Shown here: positions 34,050 to 44,621 of the stretch, in pieces | How positions within the stretch are numbered: position 1 is the stretch's first letter | Layout: every line of letters begins with the position of its first letter | Assembly (NCBI RefSeq): GCF_020283565.1 | Contig: NC_060063.1 | Coordinates: 26,590,777-26,654,776 of the forward strand | Direction: 5' to 3' | Length of the DNA stretch: 64,000 nucleotides | Source of the DNA: Trifolium pratense | Taxonomy: Eukaryota > Streptophyta > Magnoliopsida > Fabales > Fabaceae | Made by a program: the position numbers and the translations under genes | Notes under the pieces: model-generated | The model's database searches: none | The model's input: only the letters and a program-made list of their open reading frames with translations | Told to the model about the DNA's origin: nothing

Positions 34050-35769
34050 TTTTTTTTTGAAGGTAAACACAATTCATTAGATAGCAGCAAAGAAAGGTAC
34101 AGGAAGTCGATCAGCTTGAAGCTGATGTGGGAGAGATCCCATCCAAGTTTTGGAGCCAATACTCCTAGATAAACCTACTAACTTATGAGCTATAACATTA
34201 GAGCTTTTTCTAACATAATAAACAGATACAAATTCAAATTGTTTCATCAACATTTTACAATCTAAAATAATAGAATCAATAGCAGCTATGCAGCACTTGA
34301 TGTTGAGACTGTTAACAACTACAGCTGCATCAGAGGCTAGGGAAATGCGCTTCATATTATGATAAATAGCAAATTGTAGGCACCAACGAACACCCAAAGC
34401 TTCCGCCACTAACGGCTCAACTTCAATGTTGTCGAAAAGGCATGCCGAAGCTCAGACAGCAGCAGATCCGTCGAGACAAACCAGTCCCCAACCAGTGGTA
34501 CCACCTGCAAAACAACAAGCATCAACAAATAGGCAATTTCCTGCTACACTTGGTTCAAGGTTGCTGTCCAGATTGTTAGGATGAGTAGGGATATTGATCT
34601 TTTTGCTGCATGTACCCAGTTCATTAACAAAATCCATGGCTTGTTGAGCGATATCAATCGGGTTGAGAGGCTTGTTTTTGAAAACACATTGATTTCTACC
34701 ATTCCAAAATTTCCAAAGTGTAGTGCAAAAAATTCTCACAGCCATGTGCTCATTACATTGCAGCCCATGTAACAACCATGCATTTAAATTCATATTTTGA
34801 GGAATGTGATGGCCTAGCTGAGAAGAAAACCAAGGCAGTCTTGCTAGTTGACAATGCATAAACAAGTGTTCAGTAGACTCAATTTCACTTTGACATAGAG
34901 GGCAAATATTTTCCAAAAGAATTCCTTTTTTTGACAGATTATCTCTAGTTGGAAGGATATTCTTAGCTAGTCTCCACATGAAATTTCTAACTCTATTTGG
35001 GATTGGGGCTCTCCAAATTTCTTTCCAGATGGTGGAGCTATGTGAGATTGATGAGCCAGGGGTATCTCTATTTTTTATGTCTTGGAGAAGATGGCGTGCT
35101 GATCTAACTGAGTAATCTCCATCTTTTTCCCAATGCCAAACTAGCTTATCCATAGGGAATCGCTGAGATAATGGGATACTAAGGATTTGTTTGGCCTCTG
35201 TTCGATTAAAGCATGAATGGATTAAGTCTCTTTTCCATTGTTTTGTGTCTGAATCTATGAGTGTTTCAACTACGGCATCTTCACTTAAAGAATTCACTGG
35301 GCTCCACACTTTAAAGTCTGACTGGTTTGGGATCCATCTATCCTGCCAAATTCTGATTTTTGCACCATTGCCTACACTCCATCTGGCTCCTACTTCCAAG
35401 ATATCTTTTGCACTAACAATACTTCTCCAAGCATAGCTTGGTTGGTATCCAACATTAGCTTCCATGAACGAGCTTCTTGGATAGTATCTGGCTTTGAATA
35501 TTCTTGCCACTAGCGAGGTCTCATCAGTCATTAGTCTCCAGCCGTGTTTACCAAGGAGGGAGAGCTTTGTTAAAGTCCTTGAAACACCGGAAGCCCATTC
35601 CGCCCCTATTCTTCGCTTTTGCCAACCTATCCCAACTCATCCAATGCAACTTTCTAGCACCCTCATTTGAACCCCACCAAAATCTAGCTGCCATAGATTC
35701 AATTTCTTTGCAACAACCATCAGGAAGTTTGTAACAACTCATTATGTAGTTTGGAATGGCTTGCACTAT
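34050..35769 (-). mobile_element. 5'-truncated LINE (L1-type), 1.72 kb, 17-bp target duplication
   Basis: The perfect repeat TGAAATGCAGTAAGTTT flanks it (34033-34049 and 35770-35786) and the poly(A) tail is the poly(T) at 34050-34060. The minus strand encodes, in order, the end of reverse transcriptase (MAARFWWGSNEGARKLHW), the WSVGNGAKIRIWQDRWIP segment, a zf-RVT motif (CPLCQSEIESTEHLFMHC) and RNase H (AEALGVRWCLQFA, SLASDAAVVVNSL, YYVRKSSNVIAHKL). Frame changes near 35535-35550 and 34410-34452 inactivate it. Reverse transcriptase catalytic motifs were lost by truncation. Confidence 0.93.
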
Positions 35770-35799
35770 TGAAATGCAGTAAGTTTGTTCTTGTGAAAA

Positions 35800-36000
35800 A
35801 AAAAAAAAAGGAAATCCGGTCCAATCTGGTTAACCGTCTCAATAGCAGGTTTTGATTGATTTTCCGCCGGTTTTTTGGTTCTTGCCCCGATTGTTTAACA
35901 TGACGGTTTTAAGGGTCATTCGGATTGAATGTAAATCTGGTTTCCAATTTAACTGATTGAACCGGACGATCCAATTCGGTTTTAATTATATATTGTTCTC
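35800..36000. repeat. CCGGTT-rich repeat fragment
   Basis: The words AATCCGGT, CCGCCGGTTTTTTGG, GAACCGGA and CAATTCGGTTTT recur with inverted pairing, as in subterminal parts of hAT-type elements. The ends could not be fixed. Confidence 0.4.
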
Positions 36001-36122
36001 AACACTAAACTAGACATATACAATAGTAGGCTAGTAGCATTTTTTAAACTTGTAACATAATAGAAATCAAAGCAGCAACTGGCTTATAAATGAGTTGTAT
36101 CCCTAATTGTTTCTAGGAGAAT

Positions 36123-36286
36123 GTTAACTTGTGCCTTTAAGGGCACATGTTAAGAAGATAAATGTGGAAAAAATTTATTGAACTTGTGGTGTATTCAATT
36201 CTCTAAACATTAAATGTTTTCTATCATTAAATGCTATATTTCTATTTTTAGGTAGCTTAACATGTGCCCTTAGGGCACATGTTAAC
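36123..36286. mobile_element. MITE with a hairpin in each terminus, 164 bp
   Basis: Left end: TTAACTTGTGCC, TTTAA, GGGCACATGTTAA; right end: TTAACATGTGCCC, TTA, GGGCACATGTTAA. Each end is itself a hairpin, and the two ends are also inverted copies of each other. The interior is AT-rich. No clear target-site duplication. Confidence 0.7.
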
Positions 36287-36366
36287 ATAACCCTTGTTTC
36301 TATCTCTTCGGTTAGTTTTTGTCATCGCATTTATTTCAATTATTAATTAAATGTTTAAATATACTC

Positions 36367-36651
36367 CATTCATCCCATTTTATAATACTTAGTTTGACAA
36401 AAAAAAAATCCCGTTTTACAAGACCCTTTTATAATTGTCAATGACATTAATTATTATTTTACCCTTATTAAGTTACTTTACATAGTTTTTTTTAATATCA
36501 TTAAACTCTTTTAGTTTAATACAAAACACTACAAATAATTGTAAAGGTGAACATGAAAAATCAATATAACTTGTCAATCAATTTAATACTAAAATCATCT
36601 TTTTTAATACTCGTGTTTTGTCAAACTATATCTTATAAAAAGGGACGGAGA
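36367..36651. mobile_element. Stowaway MITE
   Basis: The left end CTCCATTCATCCCATTTTAT and the right end AAAAAGGGACGGAG are inverted copies that extend into TAGTTTGACA/TGTCAAACTA. A TA precedes the left end. Confidence 0.75.
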
Positions 36652-36719
36652 AAATACATTGTTTCTACGTGCATTTATTTCAATTATCAATGGGAATAAC
36701 AAATTCAAAAGGAAATAAA

Positions 36720-36862
36720 CCTGGGGGACCAAAATTGCACAATTGAAATTTGGGGGACTAAAATAGAACAATTGTGAAACTTGGGGGTTAAAATCGCACA
36801 ATTGAAATGTAAGGGCCAAAATCGTCCAATTGTAAAATTTGAGGAGGTCAAAACTGCATTTA
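36720..36862. repeat. Imperfect tandem repeat, unit about 33 bp, four copies
   Basis: Copies of GGGGGACCAAAATTGCACAA with alternating TTGAAATTTG and TTGTGAAACTTG spacers. The repeat itself creates the open frames on the minus strand, which are not genes. Confidence 0.85.
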
Positions 36863-36900
36863 TTTTAAACCAATAATATATTATATTATTCTTTGGGTCA

Positions 36901-37285
36901 GGATCAAATGACACAAACTAATTTGACACCAAACGTTACACCTCTCAATAACGTTTTAATCGATATAAATTTTATAAAATCCACCGTTGGATTGAAAGTT
37001 TATATCAAATAGATCATTTATGTAAAACTTCATACAAATCCAAAATCATTTGATATGTTATTGCGATACATCAAAATTAACGGTTTGATTCTTTTTTTAT
37101 ATGTCGTTAATCTTTATGTGTCCAATAACATATAAAATGATTTTGGATTTGTCTGAAATTTTACACAAATGACTTATATAATATAAACTTTCAATCCAAC
37201 GGTGGATTGTATAAAATTTATATCGATTAAAACGTTATTGAGAGATGTAACATTTGGTGTCAAACTAGTTGATGTCATTTGATCC
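36901..37285. mobile_element. MITE with about 140-bp terminal inverted repeats
   Basis: The ends GGATCAAATGACA and TGTCATTTGATCC lead into long inverted arms sharing CTCTCAATAACGTTTTAATC and CACCGTTGGATTGAAAG. The arms face each other around 37090. A diverged relative lies at 13750. Confidence 0.85.
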
Positions 37286-37456
37286 GAAGATTATTCCTTT
37301 TATGAATTATACATTTCAACCATACATTTTAGTGACACACTGACATAATGATAACGTAAGAATAATGAAGCGATATTTAAAGAAATGACTTAAAAATTTG
37401 TAAGAGAGTTTTACCATTATTATTAGTATTATTAAGCATGTGTCAATTGTATTATA

Positions 37457-37603
37457 CTCCATCCGACCTTGTAGGTAAGCAAAAGTAAATTTTTTGAATA
37501 CAATGAAAAATTGATATATTTAGTCTATATTTTAGACTAAATACATTCATTTTTCAATGAATGTAAAAAAACTACTCGTACTTATATATAAGGCCGGAGG
37601 GAG
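37457..37603. mobile_element. Stowaway MITE
   Basis: CTCCATCCGACCTTGTAGGTAAG faces CTTATATATAAGGCCGGAGGGAG, with TA before the left end. A 12-bp direct repeat (GACCACTCGT) follows. Confidence 0.75.
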
Positions 37604-37807
37604 CACTCGTGACCACTCGTGACCACTTTATGTGAGAAGTCAAAAATGTTCAATAAAGCATCATTAAAAGGAATATGTTTCGAAAGCATGTGGGAGAAAG
37701 GTGGTACGATTATTTTAGTGGTCCATTTGTAATTATAACTTTTTTTCATTAAATTATTTTATAGTGTTTCATTGTTTTCTTATTTATTTATTTTTAAAAT
37801 AAAAATA

Positions 37808-37988
37808 CTAAATAGTGTCTCGGGACACTGATTAAGCTTATTAATAAGGAAATTTGGTCTTGGAACTTGTGCGGTCAATGTCTTAAAAGTATAAAAAATT
37901 ATTCTACTACTATTAATTTTATTTTTTTATTTCCTTTTTTAGTATGCTTAACAAATTTCCGGGGCACTGTTTAGCATGATCGTTTTTA
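37808..37988. mobile_element. MITE of the CGGGACACT family
   Basis: The left end AGTGTCTCGGGACACTGATT and right end AACAAATTTCCGGGGCACTG are imperfect inverted copies that carry TTAAGC and GCTTAA. A second two-ended copy is at 60144-60312. Confidence 0.6.
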
Positions 37989-38892
37989 AAAAAAGAGAAT
38001 GTTTTAATAAAAAAACATTAAATGAAAAATTGGTTTCAATAAATCTTCTCATAAAAAGTCATTTTAAGCATTTTATTATTTTTTAAATAAAATTTCAATT
38101 TTTTTTTTAAAAATAAAATGGTATTTTAAATGTCTTCTTATAAATATCATATTTTGTGCGTCAGAAAAATAAAATCATATTTTGTAGATATCATTTTTAA
38201 AAAACATGTGTTTTTTATTAAAATTATTTTTATAATATAAATACCTAATTTAATGAATATTAATTTTTATGGTAAAAGTTCTAAAAATCCTTAATATATT
38301 AAAACAAAAAACATGTTGCCGCCTAAACTAATATCATTGCCGCCCAACTCATTAAGTCTTCAGTTTCCCCTATTTATGCTCCTAAGAATCGCCGCTTAAA
38401 CCATGCAACTCTTCCATTTCCATTTTTTTATTTCTAACAAATAAAAAAAAATGAAGAACCTTTTGGTTAACCCTTCATCTTCCTTTTTTTTTTTAAATCC
38501 AGCAAAACACTTTGCAATCCTTCATTTTCTTTTTCCCAATTAATTGTCTAACACAATTTTCACTCACCTCAACTTCTCCTAATTAGAAAATTTCCCCAAA
38601 CTCTACATTTGCTGCTCTGCTGCTAGGATATTCAAATTCAAACCAGTCCAAATAAAAATTGTAAATGATCCAAAAAAATCGAAAACTTAATATTTGTAAT
38701 TTAGAATTTAATATTCGAAAATTTAATATTTTGACATGTTTAAAATTTAATTGATAATTGTCATTCCAAAATATTAGTTATTTTTAATATTAATATATGT
38801 TACATTTTACATCAAACTTAATTTTTATTTCGTCAAAAATGTCAAACTATTATTTTATAGTATTAATATTTAATAAAAATTATAATTTGTCC

Positions 38893-39030
38893 ACAAATCC
38901 TACCTCAACTGGCAGAAATGTCGAAATTGTCAGGTCGGATGTCATGACTGGTGTTCGAACCCCGATCACTTCACTATGTGTGTGTGAGTTTCGAATTACT
39001 TTGTCATTTCGTCTATGTACCAAAAAAAAA
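38893..39030 (+). mobile_element. tRNA-derived SINE
   Basis: ACCTCAACTGGCAGAAATG (A-box region) and TGGTGTTCGAACCCCGATCA (B box) are followed by TCATTTCGTCTATGTACC and a poly(A) run. It belongs to a different family from 9361. Confidence 0.7.
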
Positions 39031-40064
39031 TTATGATTTGGATATCCAAAAACCAATCCAAATTAAACCGCATAAAATTGGATCGGGTTGGATTTTTTTT
39101 ATTTGTCATCCAAAATCAAACCAAACCACCAATAAAATTTTTTTGAATCGAATAAATTTTTGCCTCAAAATTAATCTGAACCGAACCACGAACACCCTCA
39201 TCTGCTGCCGCGCTGTCTTGACAAAGGTAAGTTTCAATTCTTATTTTCACTTTAGTATTGCCTATTCTATGCATCTCTTCAGTTTCCCATTTTTGAATCT
39301 TTCACTTGGAAAGCTTCCTCATTTTTTGTTCAACATCTTTGTATGTAAAAAAGATTATGTCATCAATCTGATGGGATCTATGTGCTTCTAATTGTGATGA
39401 TTCTAACTATCAATCTGATTTAAGTGCCACTTTCTGATGTAATGATTAGCTTAATTGAGTTAGTACATGTAACTTGCATTAGCTTAATTGAGTTAGTACA
39501 TGTAACTTGCATCAATTTTTCTGTAAACTTTGGTGCTTCCTTCGACTTAGTCAAAAATCTTAATTCGATTAGTGCATATTACATGATGTAATATCTTTAG
39601 TAAAATAAGTTAATTTGCATTAGTTGATGAGTTGTTTATGCAACAAAAATTTGGATGCGGATGTAACCATTGGCCCAAAAGAACTGTTTAACATGATCCT
39701 ATCTTTAAATATAAAAAATAAAAAATACAATTTATCTTTAAATACCTACCAAAAAAAATTTATGGACAAGTTTTTACACTTACATTATTTTAAGTTTAAA
39801 TTTTCAATACTATTTTATATTTATCTCACACACGACTTTCTAAAATATGTTCAAAAATTGGTTAGAAAAATATGTTCAAGAAAATTACTTAAGTAGTTGA
39901 TTCATGTCTAATTAGGGATCTTACTAGAATAATTCAGCTAACAACTAACTGTTCAAGAGAATTTAAATTTAAATTGTTAGTTAGAATAATTTTTATTAGA
40001 CTTTACTTAAATTACGAATATTCTTTTTTTACAAAAAATTCCGACTATTTATAAATTATTATTT

Positions 40065-40128
40065 CCTTCGGTCCTTTTTATAAGAAACAATTTTAAAAAA
40101 AAATTCTTATATATAAGACCGAAGTGAG
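40065..40128. mobile_element. Short Stowaway-like MITE, 64 bp
   Basis: CCTTCGGTCCTTTTTATAAGAA and TTCTTATATATAAGACCGAAGTGAG are inverted copies with almost no interior; TA follows at 40129. Confidence 0.75.
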
Positions 40129-40179
40129 TACCAAATTTTAACACGGTCCGGTGCATCGCACGGGTACACGGACTAGTTA

Positions 40180-40580
40180 GGCTCTGTTTGGTAACACAAA
40201 TAAGCTAGCTTATAGCTTATTATATGAGCTTATAAGCTTGTTTCAAAAAATTAGAGGTGTTTGGTAACAAGCTTTTTGTACTAGCTTATAGCTTTTTTTC
40301 AGATGCTATTTCAAGTAGCATTTGAGCTTATAGCTTATAGCTTTTTACACTTTATTCCATTTTTACCCTTTAATTTAATAACTACCCACTCTAAAAAATA
40401 AACTACCCACTATCAATTATGTAATTTTATATTTAATAACCACTTTAAAAGCTAATTTTACCAAACACTTTAATTTCAATAAGCTAGTTTTTCAGCTATC
40501 AGCTATAAGCTAGCTTTTCAGCTATCAGCTAGCTTATCAGCTATCAGCTAGCTTATAGCTTATTTTTACCAAACAGACCC
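40180..40580. mobile_element. Tourist-like (PIF/Harbinger) MITE, 401 bp
   Basis: The ends GGCTCTGTTTGGTAA and TTACCAAACAGACCC are flanked by TTA on both sides (40177-40179, 40581-40583). The interior is built of AGCTTATAGC-type words in both orientations. It abuts the Helitron 3' end exactly. Confidence 0.88.
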
Positions 40581-40853
40581 TTAATTTAAAAATGGATAAA
40601 ACGTAGATGCAGTTTCATATATCTTCTTGGTGCTGTTCTCCAACCAAAACATTACACGTGTCTTATTTTTCCAGATCAATAGTTTATGAAATAACGCCGT
40701 AACTTTTTCGTCACTTTTCGATCTCCACCTTCAATGGATTACTGTGCAATAAAAAATTAAACATCTCTTTTGGAAGCATCGACACACCACCAGTAGAGAG
40801 TATCAACATCCCTCTACCAACAGGCAACAACCCACCGCCACAATCCTCTTGGG

Positions 40854-41899
40854 CAGGGGCGGACTCAGCTATAAATTATCAGTGTGGCTACAAATTTAGA
40901 CACTATCGGAAAAAAAAAATTTCATTATAAAAATTCAGTTAAACAACAACAATATATGAATACAACATGTATATTCATAAAAACACATATATTCATAAGA
41001 AAGAACAACAATAAACCAGAAAATTTCTATTCAAAGAAAGAAATCAACAAATTATATCTAAAAAACCACAAAAATTTATTCGAAAAGAAAAGAAGAAAGG
41101 ACTATAACTTATCGAATATTTGTTAAATCATGTGTATCGCTATTGTTTGATGTTTCACAAGTTCCTACCTTTAACAAAAATATATAGAACCCAAAATTAT
41201 ACTACCTAGTTTAGTTTGATAAATTAAACCAATTTTACCCGTACTATCTTATTTGAAAAAATTAAATATCACTTAAACATATATTTTTATGTTATTTCAA
41301 ATTTATATGCTAGTTGAATTGTTAATTTTACCCAATATTACATATTCAATTAATTATCCACTATTTTTTACAAATTTAAAGTTGAATATTATAAAATTAA
41401 ATTACACAACTTAAATTAATACTCTGCGTATAACAAGAGTTAAAATCACCAATAATAGACTATGAATTAATATTTGCACCAAACCTTAGGGCTCGTTTGG
41501 CCCAACTTTTTTTAGAACTTATGCAAACAACTTATGTAATTTTTATATATTATTATAAGTTTGTCAAGGTAGTTTATGATAAAATAGTTTATAAAATTAC
41601 AATTTTACTAGTGTGAACTTATAAAATAGCATAAAACCTAATTTATATTACATAAGTTGTTTGCATATATAAGCTCTAAAAAAAGTTGGGCTAAACGAGC
41701 CCTTAAACTAATGTGTGTACCGAAAGACTTACAATCATTAATAATAAGCTCTAAACTAATATTTATATTAACATTTGTACAAATATGTATATAAAATATC
41801 TAAAAATTATTTATAAAATATATTTATTTAAAAAAAAAAACATTTGGGCTGGGCTGGTGTGGCTATAGCCACACCAAGCCTTACACAGGTCCGTCCATG
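40854..41899. mobile_element. hAT-like non-autonomous element, 1.05 kb
   Basis: The ends CAGGGGCGGAC and GTCCGTCCATG are inverted copies at 9 of 11 bases. The perfect 8-bp target duplication CTCTTGGG flanks it (40846-40853, 41900-41907). A Tourist MITE is nested at 41489. No transposase is present. Confidence 0.88.
41489..41702. mobile_element. Tourist-like (PIF/Harbinger) MITE, 214 bp
   Basis: Ends GGGCTCGTTTGGCCCAACTT and AAGTTGGGCTAAACGAGCCC, flanked by TTA at 41486-41488 and 41703-41705. The inverted arms extend about 50 bp with ACTTATG(C/T)AA words. Confidence 0.92.
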
Positions 41900-42133
41900 C
41901 TCTTGGGTTGGTGCATTGGTATTGGCTTAGGACCTGAGATTGTGCTCCTTTTGAGGTCTGAGGTTCGATTCTCTCTAGTGCCAATTTATGTGACTACTAG
42001 CCACACCAAGCCTTACACAGGTCCGTCCATGCTCTTGGGTTGGTGCATTGGTATTGGCTTAGGACCTGAGATTGTGCTCCTTTTGAGGTCTGAGATTCGA
42101 TTCTCTCTAGTGCCAATTTATGTGACTACTTTA
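41870..42133. repeat. 132-bp tandem duplication across a hAT/SINE junction
   Basis: The 132-bp unit contains the right end of the hAT-like element plus the SINE head next to it, and is repeated with essentially one substitution (GAGGTT to GAGATT). The duplication therefore postdates the hAT insertion. Confidence 0.93.
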
Positions 42134-42156
42134 GCTTCTTCAAAAAAAAAAAAAAG
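41900..42156 (+). mobile_element. tRNA-derived SINE, head duplicated
   Basis: GTTGGTGCATTGGTATTGGC (A-box region) and GAGGTTCGATTCTC (B box) appear twice because of the 132-bp duplication; a poly(A) tail ends it at about 42140-42155. The head matches the SINE at 42675, but the tail differs. Confidence 0.78.
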
Positions 42157-42665
42157 CCACCGCCACCGTAAGTTCATTAAAACAAAAAACAAACCAAGTG
42201 GACCAAAAATTAACAAATTGTGACAAAATCAAACAACACTCCTTCTATGAAGGCGGTTCAATTTCTTCCACAGTGCAATGGTGACTGACGGAGGAGATTG
42301 TTCACACGGCATAGTGCGTTGCCAATGGTGGTGCCTGTCCATGCGGCTTGTAACAGACGAATGACCTATATATGGGTTTGTGACTGACTGCCAAACTAAA
42401 AAAAAAAAGTAAAAACATTTAGTGCTTTTGAATTTGATTTGTTTGGGTTTCGATCAGTCATGAGAGGTTTTGGATTTTGGCTTTCAATTTGCTATTCGCA
42501 GTAGGAATTGATGTTCCTGGTGATTGGTTGAAGGCGACGTAGATAGAAACCAACAGACTGTATATATGTCTGTTTTTTTATGACCAAATTAGATAAGTAT
42601 GTCTGTTTGTAACAAAAATACAGGTAAGTATATATATAAAAAAATAAGTATATCTGTTTCTTGTT
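42157..42665. other. Spacer, no gene recognised
   Basis: Mixed composition, no coding frame with support. TA-rich short runs near 42631-42655. Confidence 0.5.
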
Positions 42666-42674
42666 AGTCAAGTA

Positions 42675-42890
42675 ATTTTTTTTTTTTGAAAACTTGGTAT
42701 TCGGCCTTAGGACCGACTAATCCAAGGGGACCAATCCCACCGCCCACTTGCGGGGCCCATTTAAAGTCAGAGTTTTTTTTGCTCTGTATGGACTTAACCC
42801 ACCGAAATTGGCACCAGTGGGAATCGAACATGAGACCTTGAGAGGAGCATACTCCAAGGGCCCAAGCCAACACCACTCGACCAACCCCAA
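42675..42890 (-). mobile_element. Full-length tRNA-derived SINE, about 215 bp
   Basis: On the minus strand: GGTTGGTCGAGTGGTGTTGG (A box), CATGTTCGATTCCC (B box), body with GGGCCCCGCAAGTGGGCGG, and 3' end GGCCGAATACCAAGTTTTC before poly(A). The truncated copy at 16535 has the same 3' end. Confidence 0.87.
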
Positions 42891-42897
42891 ATGGGTT

Positions 42898-43012
42898 AAG
42901 TGGCTAGAAAATACATTTTAAAGGTGAATATGTGGAGGACTGAATTTGAACCTCGACTCTGCACATATAGTGCGATGTCACTGTCAACTGATCGGTTAAG
43001 TTGACGAGAACT
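42898..43012 (-). mobile_element. Diverged tRNA-derived SINE, family of 9361
   Basis: Minus-strand TTAACCGATCAGTTGACAG (A-box region), GAGGTTCAAATTC (decayed B box) and tail TTCTAGCCACTTAACC. It lies directly beside the SINE at 42675. Confidence 0.65.
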
Positions 43013-43260
43013 AAGTATATATGTTTTAATTAGTGATTTTTGTGTGAAGTATTATTTTACTATAAAAAATGTAACCAAAAATATTTTATTATAAAAAATG
43101 AAAATAGACGGCGTGTTTTATTTTTCAACAACAAAAGAAAAATAAAAAAAGTCGGCGTTGTTGACTTGATTTTCACTGTTCACACAAAGCCACACCGAAC
43201 AGGAAAATTCATGTCATGTTAGTGGAGAGTGATACCGTCACAACACCACCCAATATATGA

Positions 43261-43272
43261 TTATATATATAT
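43261..43272 (+). promoter_or_regulatory. TATA-like element before the membrane protein gene
   Basis: TTATATATATAT lies 76 bp before the start codon at 43348. The corresponding position in the pseudogene upstream of 10665 also has a TATA-like word. Confidence 0.45.
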
Positions 43273-43347
43273 CAAGAAAGTTTCAATTTCGTTCATAGCT
43301 CCACAAAATAATAATAAAATAAAAAAACTACTAGTAGTTTCAATTTC

Positions 43348-43851
43348 ATGGCTTATGTGGTAATACCAAAATCCAATTTTAATAGAGGTCATGAAGTAAC
43401 CATTAATGTTGTAGGAAGTGTTTATGTATATAACATCATGGGAATGGAAACTAATCCTCTACATGGTCCTGTAGCCTTCATTTTCTTTGTACTCATTGGT
43501 TTCCTACAAATTAAATATCCAGAAAATCCTACCCCATTTCAAGTCTATCCAAAGACAATGTTAGTATCTATTGTTAGTTTCTTAGTGTATTGTTTTTTCT
43601 TTTGGATTAAGCTTAAATTTGCCATAAGGGTTGATGCAATTATGGAAGTGTTTGGTTCTCTTTCATTGATTTATTTGGTGTTGATGTTGCTTCCAAACAC
43701 TTGGGGATTATATGGTTTCATTATCATATACACATTATGGTTCATTTTTCATGTACTTGTCATGATTAGACTTTGTTTTATTGGGCTAAGTTCAAAAATG
43801 AGAAGGACGATGCGACCACTCTTGCTAAATACTTCAATAGATTTAGATTAG
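43348..43851 (+). CDS. Small four-helix membrane protein of unknown function, 167 aa
   Basis: Intronless frame. Hydrophobic segments at about 41-56, 71-88, 99-116 and 120-141; the N-terminal 35 residues and the last 20 are polar. The C-terminus is basic (SSKMRRTMRP) then ends DLD. No signal peptide-like start and no known catalytic motif were seen. The core NPTPF-(Q/E)-(V/I)-xPKT, YCxxFW, LKFAI and ME(V/I)FGSLSLI is shared with the genes at 56166 and 63680. The start was chosen because the pseudogene at 10665 aligns from the same ATG, with matching upstream sequence. The family is not known to me under any functional name; membrane location is predicted, role unknown. Confidence 0.85.
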   Translation: MAYVVIPKSNFNRGHEVTINVVGSVYVYNIMGMETNPLHGPVAFIFFVLIGFLQIKYPENPTPFQVYPKTMLVSIVSFLVYCFFFWIKLKFAIRVDAIMEVFGSLSLIYLVLMLLPNTWGLYGFIIIYTLWFIFHVLVMIRLCFIGLSSKMRRTMRPLLLNTSIDLD

Positions 43852-44279
43852 TTACATATTTTTTTAAGAGCCTAGATTTTTGCTTGAAAATTGTATTTGA
43901 TGCATGTTACTAGTATTATAAGAAGTTGAACACTGGTAACCAAATATATTTTTTGTTCTTTATATTGTTTATTTTGGTCTTCTTTTCCTTAGCTTATAAA
44001 TGATAGTTTATAGCTAGTTTATTATAGCTTATAGAGGACATAACCTAACTAGCTGAATTTATATTATTTGATAAGATTTGAAATAATTTATAAATATAAA
44101 ATAGCATACAAATATATGTTTAATATATTTTTTGTTCTTTATCTTTTAAGTAAAATGACATGAGTAAAGTTTAATTAATTAATGTTATAATAAAAAAAAA
44201 GTTCAATTAATGTTTAATCAATAAATCCAAAATACTATATTTATACAATAATTTAATGGGCCTAACGGCCTCAAAGTCC

Positions 44280-44533
44280 AAAAATTTCTCATCGCACTAC
44301 CCATTTTCTCACCACACCCTTGGAAATTCCATTTTTGCCCTTGGTCAAAAAATTCGGAACGCATTTTCCGAATTTTTTTAGTTCAAATTTGGAAAAAATT
44401 CGGAAAACACATTCCGAAGTTGTTTTTGAAGGCAAAAAAATTTCGGAAAACGCGTTCCGAATTTTTTGAGCAAGGGCAAAAATGGAATTTCCAGGGGTGT
44501 GGTGAGAAAATGGGTAGTGCGATGAGAAATTTT
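44280..44533. mobile_element. Inverted-repeat MITE, 254 bp, 10-bp target duplication
   Basis: The ends AAAATTTCTC and GAGAAATTTT lead to arms of about 95 bp sharing CATCGCACTACCCATTTTC and TTCGGAA(C/A)xCG words. CTCAAAGTCC is repeated exactly at 44270-44279 and 44534-44543. The length of the duplication suggests a Mutator-type element. Confidence 0.85.
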
Positions 44534-44621
44534 CTCAAAGTCCAACTAAACAAACCAATAAAATAAAAGTCCAACTAATATCTAAATTATTTAATTAATA
44601 ACTATGATCTAATTCTTTATC

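Larger units (their letters stand above)
38288..40176 (+). mobile_element. Non-autonomous Helitron, 1.9 kb
   Basis: Start TCCTTAATATATTAAAAC after an A; end with hairpin CCGGTGC-ATC-GCACGGG (40148-40164, one mismatch), then TACACGGA and CTAG (40173-40176), followed by T. No helicase or Rep domain is encoded. It carries a SINE (38893), a short Stowaway (40065) and a near-exact direct repeat of AGCTTAATTGAGTTAGTACA at 39447 and 39480. Confidence 0.65.

Noticed and set aside
38951..39391. 146-residue open frame on the plus strand
   Set aside because: It begins inside a SINE and continues through Helitron sequence with low complexity; no domain is visible.
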